A stretch of DNA of 59,749 nucleotides, taken from CAYPKG01 sp964411275 (GTDB lineage Bacteria; Bacillota; Clostridia; Christensenellales; CAG-138). How positions within the stretch are numbered: position 1 is the stretch's first letter; each line of letters opens with the position of its first letter. Where the stretch lies: contig CAYPKG010000010.1 of assembly GCA_964411275.1 (NCBI GenBank), positions 1 through 59,749 on the forward strand, written 5' to 3'. The notes beneath the pieces are model-generated. The model was not told the origin of the DNA and did not search any database. It saw only the letters and a list, made by a program, of their open reading frames with translations. This document shows, piece by piece, positions 40,879 to 49,523 of this stretch. A program made the translations under genes and the position numbers.

Positions 40879-42479
40879 TTGTCAATACTCGTAACGAATT
40901 TGAAATTGCCGCTTGACGCGGCTTTTTCCACACTTGCAATCCATGTCTCTGCCGCCATTGGCGCACCCGAAAGCGCAGTCCGGGGCGTCCGTGTGGTGCG
41001 CAAGTCCTTGGACGCGCGGAAAAAACAGCATATTTGCTGGAATGTGCATGCCGTCGTGCAATTGGACGCACAATGGCAGCGCCGGGTCTTAAAGCAGGGA
41101 TTGAAGAACGTCTCCCCCGCCGCCCCGCCGTTGCCCTACCGGTTTCCCCAAGCGAAGGAGGGAGCCGGCGGCCGCATCCTGGTGGTGGGGCTTGGGCCAG
41201 CGGGCCTGTTTGCGGCGTATTATCTTTCAAAGTTCGGCTACCGGCCACTGGTGGTGGAACGGGGCGGCCCGTGGAAGAGCGGGCAAAGGATGTGAACAGG
41301 TTCTGGCAAAAGGGAGTTCTTGACGAAAGTTCCAACGTGATGTTTGGCGAGGGCGGCGCCGGCACGTTTTCCGACGGCAAGCTCACCACCAGAATGAAAG
41401 ACCCCCGTGCCGACGAGGTGGTGAATACTTTGGTGGAGTTTGGCGCGCCGGAGGACGCGGCGTATTTCGCAAAGCCCCACATCGGCACCGATCAGCTTCG
41501 GACTTTGGTCAGCGCCATGCGAAAGGAAATCGAGCAGCTTGGAGGCGAGGTCCGGTTTGAAACGGCATTGACCGGGTTGGATATAAGGGATGGCGCGTTA
41601 AAGGGCGTATATCTCCAGCACCAGGGCATACAAGAGCGGGAGCCTGTGGAGGCCTGCATCCTTGCCATCGGCCAGGGTGCGCGGGACACCTATGAAATGC
41701 TGCTGCGCGAGGGCGTGGCACTTGCGCCCAAGGCGTTTGCCGCAGGCATTCGCATCGAGCACCCGCAGGCGATGATCGACCAGGCGCAATACGGCCCCTT
41801 TGCCGGGCATCCGGCCCTTGGCGCGGCGGAATACCGCCTGACCGCCCAGCAGGAGGGGCGGGGCGTGTACACGTTTTGCATGTGCCCCGGCGGGGTGGTG
41901 GTGGCGTCGTCCAGCGCCAAGGGCGAGGTGGTTGTCAATGGCATGAGTTACCGCGCCCGAAACGGCAAAAACGCCAACGCCGCCGTGGTGGTGCAGGTGG
42001 GCCCTCCGGACTTTGGCGGCGGGCCGTTGGACGGCATTCGCTTTCAACGGTCTTTGGAGGAGGCGGCGTTCCGGCTTGGCGGCGGGGACTACTGCGCCCC
42101 AGCCCAACGCGTGGAGGATTTTCTTTTGGGAAAGCCCACGGTTGGGTTTGGAAGCGTAATCCCAAGCTATCGGCCCGGAGTAAAGGGGGTGGATCTGGCC
42201 CGGGCGCTTCCTGGATTTTTAGCGGAGGGTCTGGAATTTGGGATCCGGCAGTTTGCCAGACAGCTCACGGGCTTTGATTTGCCCGACGCGGTGATGACCG
42301 GCGTGGAAAGCCGCACCAGCGCACCGGTGCGCATACTGCGCAATGAAAATGGCGAAAGCCTGTCGGTACAGGGCCTCTTTCCCGTGGGCGAGGGCGCGGG
42401 CTATGCCGGAGGAATTGTCAGCGCGGCGGTGGACGGCATGCGCGCAGCGGAGCGCGCGGCGCAAGAATGGGGAAATTAG
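40879..42479 (+). pseudogene. FAD-dependent oxidoreductase split by a one-base frameshift near 41266
   Basis: The N-terminal part reads from TTG 40879: NLKLPLDAAFSTL, RVVRKSLDARKKQHICWNV and the FAD fold GRILVVGLGPAGLFAAYYL to LVVERGG. Then the frame must move back one base, in the run GGGGCGGCCC (41261-41270), to continue as PVEERAKDVNRFWQKGVLD, NVMFGEGGAGTFSDGKLTTR, FCMCPGGVVVASSSAKGEVV and GLFPVGEGAGYAGGIVSAAV. Both halves are needed for the family's about 530 residues. A single missing base (deletion or sequencing error) is the simple reading. Family members are NAD(P)/FAD dehydrogenases of unknown substrate. Confidence 0.87.
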
Positions 42480-42607
42480 CTTCCTGACATAAGAAAAACT
42501 TATATAAAAGCCCCTATTTCAAAATATATTTTTGTGGCCCATAGGAATAACCAATGAATTGATGTATAATATACCTGATGTAAATTCACCTCAGGTTGGA
42601 GGGAAAA

Positions 42608-43327
42608 ATGAAACAATACTATATCCTTATCGGTAATTTTGGCAGTGGAAAAACGGAAATATCCTTAAATTTGGCCATCGACGGCGTACAACATGGAAAG
42701 TCCCTTTTGATAGACTTGGATGTGATCAATCCATACTTTCGTTCTGCGGAACGCAAGGACGATCTTGAGCGGGCTGGCGTAAAGCTGTTGCACCCCATAT
42801 TTGCCCTGACCACGGTAGATGTGCCGTCCCTGCCGCCGGATATATATTCGGCGTTTGTTGGCGATTACAGCACAGTGGTGTTCGACGTTGGCGGCGACCC
42901 CGCGGGCGCCACCGCACTGGGCCAGTACAAGCACAATTTTGAAAGCATCTCCCCGGAAGACCAGCTGGAGGTACTTTATGTGGTCAATCCCCGGCGGCCC
43001 ATGTCCTCTACGCCGGAACAGATTTTAGATATGCACATGCGGATCGAATACCGGTCCCGGCTGAAGGTTACGGGCTTTATCAACAATGGTAACCTGTCCC
43101 AGGAAACCACGGCGGAGGATCTGCTGTTGGGATACGAGGTGCTCAAAGAGGTCAGCGACACGCTGCATGTGCCGGTGCGCTATACCTGCGGGACAGAGGC
43201 CGTGCTAAATGAGTTCATGGCAAAAGCAAAAGAGCTGGGGCTTGATGAAACATATATCGGAAAACCCCGCACGATCAAAACCTATATGCACCGGGATTGG
43301 GAACGGTATACAACATTTGGTTTATAA
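42608..43327 (+). CDS. P-loop ATPase associated with the 2-oxoacid oxidoreductase operon
   Basis: About 239 residues with a MinD/CooC-like nucleotide fold: IGNFGSGKTEISLNLA (Walker A), LLIDLDVINPYFRS, VVFDVGGDPAGATAL, and FINNGNLSQET in the guanine/adenine-recognition region. GGAGG lies 5 bases before the ATG. It stands 80 bases before the ferredoxin gene. It may help assemble or insert metal clusters of the oxidoreductase, by analogy with CooC, but this is inference. Confidence 0.8.
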   Translation: MKQYYILIGNFGSGKTEISLNLAIDGVQHGKSLLIDLDVINPYFRSAERKDDLERAGVKLLHPIFALTTVDVPSLPPDIYSAFVGDYSTVVFDVGGDPAGATALGQYKHNFESISPEDQLEVLYVVNPRRPMSSTPEQILDMHMRIEYRSRLKVTGFINNGNLSQETTAEDLLLGYEVLKEVSDTLHVPVRYTCGTEAVLNEFMAKAKELGLDETYIGKPRTIKTYMHRDWERYTTFGL

Positions 43328-43409
43328 CGCGAAGGGTTCGCGATATGATATGTTTTAGGCAGGCAGAAGCCGCCTGAATACAGGAAAGAAAGCGAGGTTA
43401 GGTTGAGCT

Positions 43410-43616
43410 ATGGCCAAAGTCACCATCAACGAGGAACGCTGCAAAGGCTGTGGACTATGTGTTCGCGCATGTCCCAAGGACATTATGCAGTTGTCCAAAT
43501 CCAAGCTGAACTCCAAGGGTTATCACCCGGTAGAGGTCACGGATATGGACGCCTGCATCGCGTGCGCGTCCTGTGCGCGCACATGTCCTGATGTTGTCAT
43601 CGAGATCGAAAAGTAA
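43410..43616 (+). CDS. 2-oxoacid:ferredoxin oxidoreductase, delta (2x4Fe-4S) subunit
   Basis: 68 residues. Two cluster motifs: CKGCGLCVRACP and CIACASCARTCP, eight cysteines in all. It passes electrons from the catalytic subunits to ferredoxin. It leads the delta-alpha-beta-gamma operon, with the next ATG 16 bases downstream behind AAGGAGG. Confidence 0.94.
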   Translation: MAKVTINEERCKGCGLCVRACPKDIMQLSKSKLNSKGYHPVEVTDMDACIACASCARTCPDVVIEIEK

Positions 43617-43632
43617 GGAGGAAACGATAGCT

Positions 43633-44700
43633 ATGGCCAAGAAACTGATGAAGGGCTGTGAAGCCGTGGCAGAAGCCGCAATCCAAGCGGGTTGCCGTTT
43701 CTTCTTCGGGTACCCGATCACGCCCCAAAATGATATTCCCGAATATATGTCCGCCCGCATGCCCAAGATCGGCGGTTGCTTCCTGCAGGCGGAGAGTGAA
43801 GTCGCTGCAATCAACATGGTATATGGCGCGGCCGGCGCAGGCGCCCGGGTTATGACCTCTTCCTCCAGCCCAGGCATCAGCCTGAAGATGGAGGGTATCT
43901 CTTACATCGCGGGCAGCGAGCTCCCCTGCGTCATCGTTAACATGATGCGCGGCGGCCCGGGCCTTGGCTCCATCCAGGCCTCTCAGGGCGACTATTTCCA
44001 GACCACCAAGGGCGGCGGCCACGGCGATTATCACATGATCGCATTTGCACCCGCCAGCGTCCAGGAGGCCATCGACATGATGCAGACGGCCTTTGACGTA
44101 GCCGACAAATACCGCACCCCCGTCATGGTACTGGCCGACGGTATCATCGGCCAGATGATGGAGCCTGTGGAAATCCCCGAGGGCAATGACGTTAAGATGA
44201 TCGACAAGCCCTGGGCCACCACCGGCTGGAAGGAAGGCTGCGGCCGCGACCGTGCTGTGATTAACTCCCTGTACATCGAGGTTGAAGAGCTTGAAGAGCT
44301 CAACAACCGCCTCCAGGCACGCTATGCGGAGATTGAGAAGAACGAGGTTCGGGTTGAGGAATACAAGGTGGACGGCGCTGAATACGTGGTCTGTGCCTAT
44401 GGCACCGTTGCCCGTATCGTGAAAACCGCCATCATGCAGCTTGAGAAGGAGGGCGTCAAGGTCGGCCTTGTACGGCCCATCACCCTTTGGCCTTTCCCCA
44501 AGAAGGCTGTGCATGACGCCATTGTCGCACCCAGTGTGAAAAAGGCCCTTTGCGTTGAAATGAGCGCGGGCCAGATGGTTGAGGACGTGCGCTTGGCCGT
44601 GGGCGGCGAGAAGGAAGTGGAGTTCCTGGGGCATCCGGGTTCCCGCGTTCCCACCGCTGAAGAGATCGCCGCGAAAATTCTTGAGATGAGGAGGGCGTAA
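43633..44700 (+). CDS. 2-oxoacid:ferredoxin oxidoreductase, alpha subunit (VorB/KorA-like)
   Basis: 355 residues from ATG 43633; AAGGAGG stands about 11 bases upstream. Pyrimidine-binding domain begins KGCEAVAEAAIQAGCRFFFGYPITP, followed by AESEVAAINMVYGAAGAGAR and TSSSSPGISLKMEGISYI. The C-terminal transketolase-like domain holds YGTVARIVKTA and VGLVRPITLWPFP. Decarboxylates branched-chain or other 2-oxoacids to acyl-CoA with reduced ferredoxin; VorB is the usual label, 2-oxoglutarate cannot be excluded. Confidence 0.92.
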   Translation: MAKKLMKGCEAVAEAAIQAGCRFFFGYPITPQNDIPEYMSARMPKIGGCFLQAESEVAAINMVYGAAGAGARVMTSSSSPGISLKMEGISYIAGSELPCVIVNMMRGGPGLGSIQASQGDYFQTTKGGGHGDYHMIAFAPASVQEAIDMMQTAFDVADKYRTPVMVLADGIIGQMMEPVEIPEGNDVKMIDKPWATTGWKEGCGRDRAVINSLYIEVEELEELNNRLQARYAEIEKNEVRVEEYKVDGAEYVVCAYGTVARIVKTAIMQLEKEGVKVGLVRPITLWPFPKKAVHDAIVAPSVKKALCVEMSAGQMVEDVRLAVGGEKEVEFLGHPGSRVPTAEEIAAKILEMRRA

Positions 44701-44703
44701 ACA

Positions 44704-45441
44704 ATGGCTGTGGTATTTAAGAAAACACCCGCTTTGACCGAGACGGTCATGCATTATTGCCCCGGTTGCGGCCATGGCATCGTACACCGCCTAGTGGGCG
44801 AGGTAATCGAGGAAATGGGTCTTTTGGATAAGGCCGTCGGCGTCGCGCCCGTTGGTTGCGCGGTGTTCGCTTACCGGTATTTTAACATTGACATGCAGGA
44901 AGCCGCCCATGGCCGCGCCCCCGCTGCCGCCACCGGCATCAAGCGCGTGCTCGGGCCGGAAAGCTGCGTGTTCACCTATCAGGGCGACGGCGACCTTGCC
45001 TCCATCGGCACGGCGGAAATCGTCCAGGCTGCCCATCGCGGCGAAAAATTCACCACAATTTTCATCAACAACGCGATTTACGGCATGACCGGCGGTCAGA
45101 TGGCCCCCACGTCTTTGGTCGGGCAGAAGACCACCACCTCCCCCTACGGCCGCGACAAGGATCATTGCGGCGCCCCCATCCGCATATCGGAAATGCTGGC
45201 CACAATCGATGGCGCCGCGTATATCGAGCGTTGTGCGGTGAACAGCAATGCCAATATCATCAAGACCAAGAAAGCCATCCGCAAAGCTTTTGAAGCGCAG
45301 ATGGCCGGTAAGGGCTTCTCCTTGGTGGAAGTGCTGTCAACCTGCCCCACCAACTGGGGTAAATCCGCAGTGGAGTCCATGGAATGGCTGGAGAAAGAAA
45401 TGATCCCGTACTACCCCCTGGGCGTAAAGAAGGAGGTCTAA
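44704..45441 (+). CDS. 2-oxoacid:ferredoxin oxidoreductase, beta (thiamine diphosphate) subunit
   Basis: 245 residues. HYCPGCGHGIVHRL near the N-terminus, VAPVGCAVFAYRY, and the thiamine-diphosphate motif GDGDLASIGTAE with INNAIYGMTGGQMAPT. These bind the cofactor's diphosphate and magnesium. It forms the catalytic heterodimer with the alpha subunit three bases upstream. Confidence 0.94.
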   Translation: MAVVFKKTPALTETVMHYCPGCGHGIVHRLVGEVIEEMGLLDKAVGVAPVGCAVFAYRYFNIDMQEAAHGRAPAAATGIKRVLGPESCVFTYQGDGDLASIGTAEIVQAAHRGEKFTTIFINNAIYGMTGGQMAPTSLVGQKTTTSPYGRDKDHCGAPIRISEMLATIDGAAYIERCAVNSNANIIKTKKAIRKAFEAQMAGKGFSLVEVLSTCPTNWGKSAVESMEWLEKEMIPYYPLGVKKEV

Positions 45442-45446
45442 GCACC

Positions 45447-45986
45447 ATGTTAGAGCAAAACTTGTTTGCAGGTTTCGGTGGACAGGGTGTGCTGCTCATG
45501 GGTCAGCTTTTGGCCTATGCGGGCATGCTGGAGGATAAATATGTGTCGTGGCTGCCGGCCTATGGTCCGGAAATGCGCGGCGGCACAGCCAACTGCTCCG
45601 TCAATATCTCGGATGAGCCCATCGGCTCTCCCGTGGTAAGCAAAGCGACCACCGTCGTCGCCATGAACCGCCCCTCTCTCGATAAGTTCGAAGAAGCGGT
45701 ACAGCCCGGCGGGTATCTGTTCATCAACAGCTCCATCATCGACCGGAAAGCCGTCCGCGACGATATCAAGACGTACTATGTACCCTGCAATAAAATCGCG
45801 GAAGAGCTGGGCAATCCCAGAGTCGCCAACATGGTTATGCTGGGCGCGTACATCGGCAAGACCAAGTGCGTGGAAATCGATCACGTGCTGGACGCGCTGC
45901 TGTATAAATTGGGAGAGAAAAAGAAAGACCTGATCCCCCTGAATAAGGAAGCGCTGTTGAAGGGCGCGGCCTGCGTCGACGACTAA
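45447..45986 (+). CDS. 2-oxoacid:ferredoxin oxidoreductase, gamma subunit
   Basis: 179 residues from ATG 45447 (AAGGAGG, 10-base spacing). Family motifs: LFAGFGGQGVLLMGQLLAYA, WLPAYGPEMRGGTANCSV, GSPVVSKATTVVAMN and PRVANMVMLGAYIG. Binds coenzyme A in related enzymes. Last gene of the operon; a strong terminator follows. Confidence 0.94.
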   Translation: MLEQNLFAGFGGQGVLLMGQLLAYAGMLEDKYVSWLPAYGPEMRGGTANCSVNISDEPIGSPVVSKATTVVAMNRPSLDKFEEAVQPGGYLFINSSIIDRKAVRDDIKTYYVPCNKIAEELGNPRVANMVMLGAYIGKTKCVEIDHVLDALLYKLGEKKKDLIPLNKEALLKGAACVDD

Positions 45987-46011
45987 AACATTACTGGCCA
46001 ATACGAGTCTG

Positions 46012-46047
46012 AAGGCTGTGGTACGAAAAATACCACAGCCTTTTTTT
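46012..46047 (+). terminator. Terminator of the oxidoreductase operon
   Basis: A 12-bp perfect stem AAGGCTGTGGTA, 7-base loop, complement, then a T-tract. Confidence 0.92.
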
Positions 46048-46076
46048 CAACTTTTTTTCTATGAGGGGCTATTTTC

Positions 46077-46085
46077 TGCTATAAT
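46077..46085 (+). promoter_or_regulatory. Extended -10 promoter of the PAP2-like gene
   Basis: TGCTATAAT, the extended -10 form, 35 bases before the ATG; the -35 region is poor. Confidence 0.6.
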
Positions 46086-46119
46086 AGAAAAATAGTTTTC
46101 TGTATAGCGGAGTGTTTCT

Positions 46120-46533
46120 ATGGATATTCTCATTGCGGCCGTCGTCGCCTGGTTTATCGCCCAGGCCTGGAAGGTCATACATAATTTATATCAGACCAGG
46201 AGGCTTGACTGGCGGCTGATGACCGCCTCAGGCGGCATGCCCAGCTCCCACTCGGCGCTGGTATGCGCCACGTCCACCAAAGTCGGAATGATCTCAGGGT
46301 TCTCTTCCCCGCTGTTCGCCGTATGCGTGGTTTTTTCCCTTGTGATCATGTACGATGCCGCTGGGGTGCGCCAGTCTGTGGGCATTCAGGCAAAGCTGCT
46401 CAACCAATTGATGGAGGACTACTACGAAACAAAGCAAATCGACGTGGAAAAGGTCAAGGAAATTTTAGGGCATACCGCGTTTCAGGTAATTATCGGCAGT
46501 GTCATCGGCATCGGGGTGGCGCTGATACTGTAG
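46120..46533 (+). CDS. Divergent PAP2-family membrane protein (YuiD/DUF212)
   Basis: 137 residues, three or four hydrophobic segments. Conserved block SGGMPSSHSALVCA near residue 40 and YDAAGVRQSVGIQAKLLNQL near 80 mark the divergent PAP2 group, followed by ILGHTAFQVIIGSVIGI. It may act on a lipid phosphate in the membrane, but activity is not proven for this branch. Confidence 0.9.
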   Translation: MDILIAAVVAWFIAQAWKVIHNLYQTRRLDWRLMTASGGMPSSHSALVCATSTKVGMISGFSSPLFAVCVVFSLVIMYDAAGVRQSVGIQAKLLNQLMEDYYETKQIDVEKVKEILGHTAFQVIIGSVIGIGVALIL

Positions 46534-46573
46534 TTTACAGGCGGCCAGAGGCCCCCAAAGCTTATAAGACAAC

Positions 46574-46601
46574 GCGGGCGTGGAGTTTCCTCCGCGCCCG
46601 C
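46574..46601. terminator. GC-rich hairpin between convergent PAP2-like and PLP-enzyme genes
   Basis: A 12-bp stem with one G-T wobble (GCGGGCGTGGAG and CTCCGCGCCCGC), loop of four, followed by ATATATTCTTTT on the plus strand. Confidence 0.55.
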
Positions 46602-46624
46602 ATATATTCTTTTCGTATTACAAA

Positions 46625-48100
46625 TTACATGGATTTCAATACGCCGACTTCCTCGTTGAAGGCCTCGATCAGCGCGTCAATCTCCTTGTTCTGCTTGTGG
46701 ATGCCGCCCCAGTAATTGTCATAATCATACCACTGGGCGTTCAGCTCCTCAACGGTCCTGCCCTGCTGCTCCACCCAGGTGTAGTACTTGAGGTTGTGCA
46801 CCCGCTTGCGGGCCTCGTAGGTCAGCTCCTCCATAGAATCGGTACGCACCCCACGCATATGCTCATAATAGTCGGCGGCGGCTGTAAGGGTCCGGTACGC
46901 ACCCTGGGCCTCGTTGAGCTCCTCGATCCGGGAACCGTACATCACGGCAGAGTCGGTAGCTACGGTGAACAGGCAATCCTCCCCCGTCATCTCGTAGTAT
47001 TTGGCCATCTTGATGCAGCTCAAGACATTGGCGATGCCGGAAACGCCCAGAAGCGACAGCTTTTCCACGAATTCCGCTTCCAGCCCCAGCTCGCTGACAA
47101 GATATTCCTTGCCTATTGGGTCGTTAAACAAGCGCAGGAGGTTCTGGCTGTCGTTATCGTCGATGGCGATGACCATGTCCGTGTTTTTGACGTTGTGCAC
47201 CCAAGGCACATGCTTGTCGCCGATGCCCTCGATCCGGTGCCCGCCAAAGCCGTTGTTCAACAGCGTGGGGCACTGCAGCGCCTCGGCCGCGGCGAGCTTT
47301 GCATGGGGATACAGCTCCTTGATATAATCGCCGCTTGCCATGGTTCCCCCCGAGCCTGATGTGAACGCCATACCCGCCAGCCGGGAGCCATCGGTGCGGA
47401 TGCTTTCATACGCATCGGCGATGGCCTTGCCTGTGACGGTATAATGCCACAGATGGTTGCCCATCTCTTCAAACTGGTTGAAAATCATGACGTCCTCCCG
47501 GGTGTTGCGCAGCTCCCAGGTTTTGTCGAATATTTCCTTCACGTTGCTTTCACAGCCAGGGGTGGCGATGACCTCGCCTGCGATTTGAGACAGCCACTCG
47601 AACCGCTCCTTGCTCATTTCCGCAGGAAGAATGGCGATGCTCTCACAGCTTAAAAGCTTGGAGTTATACGCGCCGCCACGGCAGTAATTCCCGGTGGAAG
47701 GCCACACCGCCTTATGGTACGTGGGATCAAACTGGCCTGTCACCAAACGGGGCGCCAAGCAGCCAAAGGACGCGCCCACCTTGTGGCAGCCGGTGGGGAA
47801 CCAATTGCCGGTGAGGGCAAATATCCGCGCAGGCACCCCTGTGAGCTTGCTGGGCAGCTCCAGGAAATTTACGTCGCCATACAGGCCGCCTTCCATCTTC
47901 GGTTCGTTGCGCCAGGTGATGCGAAACAGGTTCAGGGGGCTGATGTCCCACAGGCCTGTATCCTTCAACCGGTCCTTGATTTTTTCGGGTACGAGACTGG
48001 GATCGCGCATCTGGGCAAATGTGGGAATGACAATCTTATTTTCCCGGGCGCGTGCAATGGTTCGGGCCAGGTTTTCCTTATGCATGGTCAAATCGATCAT
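46625..48100 (-). CDS. PLP-dependent lyase/synthase of the tryptophan-synthase-beta fold
   Basis: 491 residues. The PLP lysine lies in TGCHKVGASFGCLAPRLVTG near residue 108; the phosphate loop is FTSGSGGTMASGDYIKEL. ALTGNWFPTG before the lysine matches a clostridial group annotated only as PLP-dependent beta subunit or cysteine-synthase-like. The C-terminal 130 residues (from about 360) are helical and extra to the basic fold. Likely a cysteine, threonine or diaminopropionate lyase, but the substrate cannot be told. GGAGTGG lies before ATG 48100. Confidence 0.8.
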   Translation of the reverse strand: MIDLTMHKENLARTIARARENKIVIPTFAQMRDPSLVPEKIKDRLKDTGLWDISPLNLFRITWRNEPKMEGGLYGDVNFLELPSKLTGVPARIFALTGNWFPTGCHKVGASFGCLAPRLVTGQFDPTYHKAVWPSTGNYCRGGAYNSKLLSCESIAILPAEMSKERFEWLSQIAGEVIATPGCESNVKEIFDKTWELRNTREDVMIFNQFEEMGNHLWHYTVTGKAIADAYESIRTDGSRLAGMAFTSGSGGTMASGDYIKELYPHAKLAAAEALQCPTLLNNGFGGHRIEGIGDKHVPWVHNVKNTDMVIAIDDNDSQNLLRLFNDPIGKEYLVSELGLEAEFVEKLSLLGVSGIANVLSCIKMAKYYEMTGEDCLFTVATDSAVMYGSRIEELNEAQGAYRTLTAAADYYEHMRGVRTDSMEELTYEARKRVHNLKYYTWVEQQGRTVEELNAQWYDYDNYWGGIHKQNKEIDALIEAFNEEVGVLKSM

Positions 48101-48163
48101 AACAAATCCACTCCATTTCTATGTTCTGTTGCTATATCGCCTGGATATGTTTCCTTAATAAAT

Positions 48164-48192
48164 AGTGTAGCCTGTTTCGTTAGGTTTGTAAA
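48164..48192 (-). promoter_or_regulatory. Promoter of the PLP-enzyme gene
   Basis: Minus strand TTTACA (48187-48192), 17-base spacer, TACACT (48164-48169), about 63 bases before the start. Confidence 0.6.
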
Positions 48193-48244
48193 TGGCAATT
48201 TCTCAAAAATTTTCTGTATGCCAAATAAATTTTTGTTTTCATTG

Positions 48245-48272
48245 AAAAACCCGGCGCGATACGCGCCGGGTG
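48245..48272 (-). terminator. Terminator of the FMN-binding protein operon
   Basis: A 10-bp GC-rich stem (ACCCGGCGCG and complement, loop of three) followed on the minus strand by TTTTTC. Confidence 0.9.
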
Positions 48273-48301
48273 GATTGCTTATAACCGATTATTTGCTACG
48301 C

Positions 48302-49519
48302 TCAGCCGATGCTTGCGATGGCCTCGTTGATGCCGTTTAATACTGCGTTTGAGGTCATTGTAGCACCTGCAATGGCGTCTAACCCGTCGCCATAGGCAAG
48401 CGGCGCGCTTTTTCCAACAAACTGCGCCCGGAAGCTATCCTCCAGCACCCGTTCGCCAAGGCCCGCCGTCTCCGCGAAGCTGTCGCCGCCAAAGCTGACG
48501 CTGGCAATTGTGCCGTCATCATTCAATACTACCTTAATGTCGATAGCGCCGCCAAAGCCCACCACCGTAGCTTGTGCAACAGTGCCCGCCGGAGCCAGCG
48601 CAAGGGCCCTGTTAACGCCGTTTAGCACCGCATCGGAGGTGAAGGTCGCACCGGACACGGCGTCCAGGTCATCGCCATAGGCGAGGGTGCCGGACTTGCC
48701 GATGAACTGGCTGGTAAAGCTTTCTTCCTGTACCATGGCCCCCAGGCCAGCCGTCTCGTTAAAGCTCGCGCCGCCGACTTCCAAGCTGGCGATGCTGCCG
48801 TCAACATACACGCCCACCTTGATCTCGATCGCGCCGCCAAAGCCCTGCTCCGTTACCTGTACGATGCAGCCGTTGTCCCCAGTCCAGAAGGCATCCGCGC
48901 CCTCGGGAGCCGTAGCCTCCACGGCGTTGACGATGCCGCCGTCTGTGCCCTCAGCGTCGCCGAAAATCAGGGCCTTTATGTAATCCGCGCATTTGTTCAC
49001 GCCGGAGAGCACCGCGCCTGTGGTGATGGACGCGCCGGAAATGCCGTCAACGTTCTCACTCTTGACTGCGGGGGGCGTAATGCCGCGAAACTGCTCCATA
49101 AACCAGGGTTCTTTCGCCCTCGCGCCCAGGCCGGCGGTCTCCGCGAAATTCGCGCCGCCTACGCTGATGCCGGTGATGGCGCCATCGATGTCCATTCCGG
49201 TGATAATCTCAATCTCACCGCCGTATCCCTTGACGGTGATCTGGGCGGTATAGCCCGCCAGCTGGCCGTTGGCTTTGGCCGCATAGCAATCCTGCACAGC
49301 AGCGCCCTCTTTGAGCTCCATCAGCTCAAATTCCTGTGCGGCCGGAAGCACATTGCGGCGCGCGGCATCCGCCGCAAGCAGCGCCTGCTCTTCAATCTTT
49401 TCCTCGGTCAGCCCATTGGTCATGCCCAGCATAAGCCCCGCTACCAGCGCGACGATGCACAACACCAGCCATGCGGGAAGCTGCTTCATCGCGCTCTTCT
49501 TTGCTTTTTTCTCGTCCAT
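48302..49519 (-). CDS. Membrane-anchored protein with three FMN-binding domains
   Basis: About 405 residues from ATG 49519 (GGAGGAG, 7-base spacing). One N-terminal transmembrane helix (WLVLCIVALVAGLMLGM), then three FMN_bind repeats, each with a GGxFxETAGLG segment and an RnfG-type flavinylation site: GISGASITTGAV, AVSGATFTSDAV and AIAGATMTSNAV. The acceptor threonine is present in all three. The next upstream gene in the operon (ApbE) would attach the flavins. This forms a likely electron conduit outside the membrane. The nearly identical repeats suggest internal duplication. Confidence 0.9.
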   Translation of the reverse strand: MDEKKAKKSAMKQLPAWLVLCIVALVAGLMLGMTNGLTEEKIEEQALLAADAARRNVLPAAQEFELMELKEGAAVQDCYAAKANGQLAGYTAQITVKGYGGEIEIITGMDIDGAITGISVGGANFAETAGLGARAKEPWFMEQFRGITPPAVKSENVDGISGASITTGAVLSGVNKCADYIKALIFGDAEGTDGGIVNAVEATAPEGADAFWTGDNGCIVQVTEQGFGGAIEIKVGVYVDGSIASLEVGGASFNETAGLGAMVQEESFTSQFIGKSGTLAYGDDLDAVSGATFTSDAVLNGVNRALALAPAGTVAQATVVGFGGAIDIKVVLNDDGTIASVSFGGDSFAETAGLGERVLEDSFRAQFVGKSAPLAYGDGLDAIAGATMTSNAVLNGINEAIASIG

Positions 49520-49523
49520 TGTA

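Noticed and set aside
41255..41285. Programmed frameshift in the FAD oxidoreductase gene
   Set aside because: No classical slippery heptamer with a downstream stem was evident; mutation or sequencing error is simpler.
43597..44787. 396-codon open frame on the minus strand opposite the oxidoreductase alpha gene
   Set aside because: Long antisense frames arise readily in GC-rich genes; the plus strand has clear catalytic motifs and operon structure.
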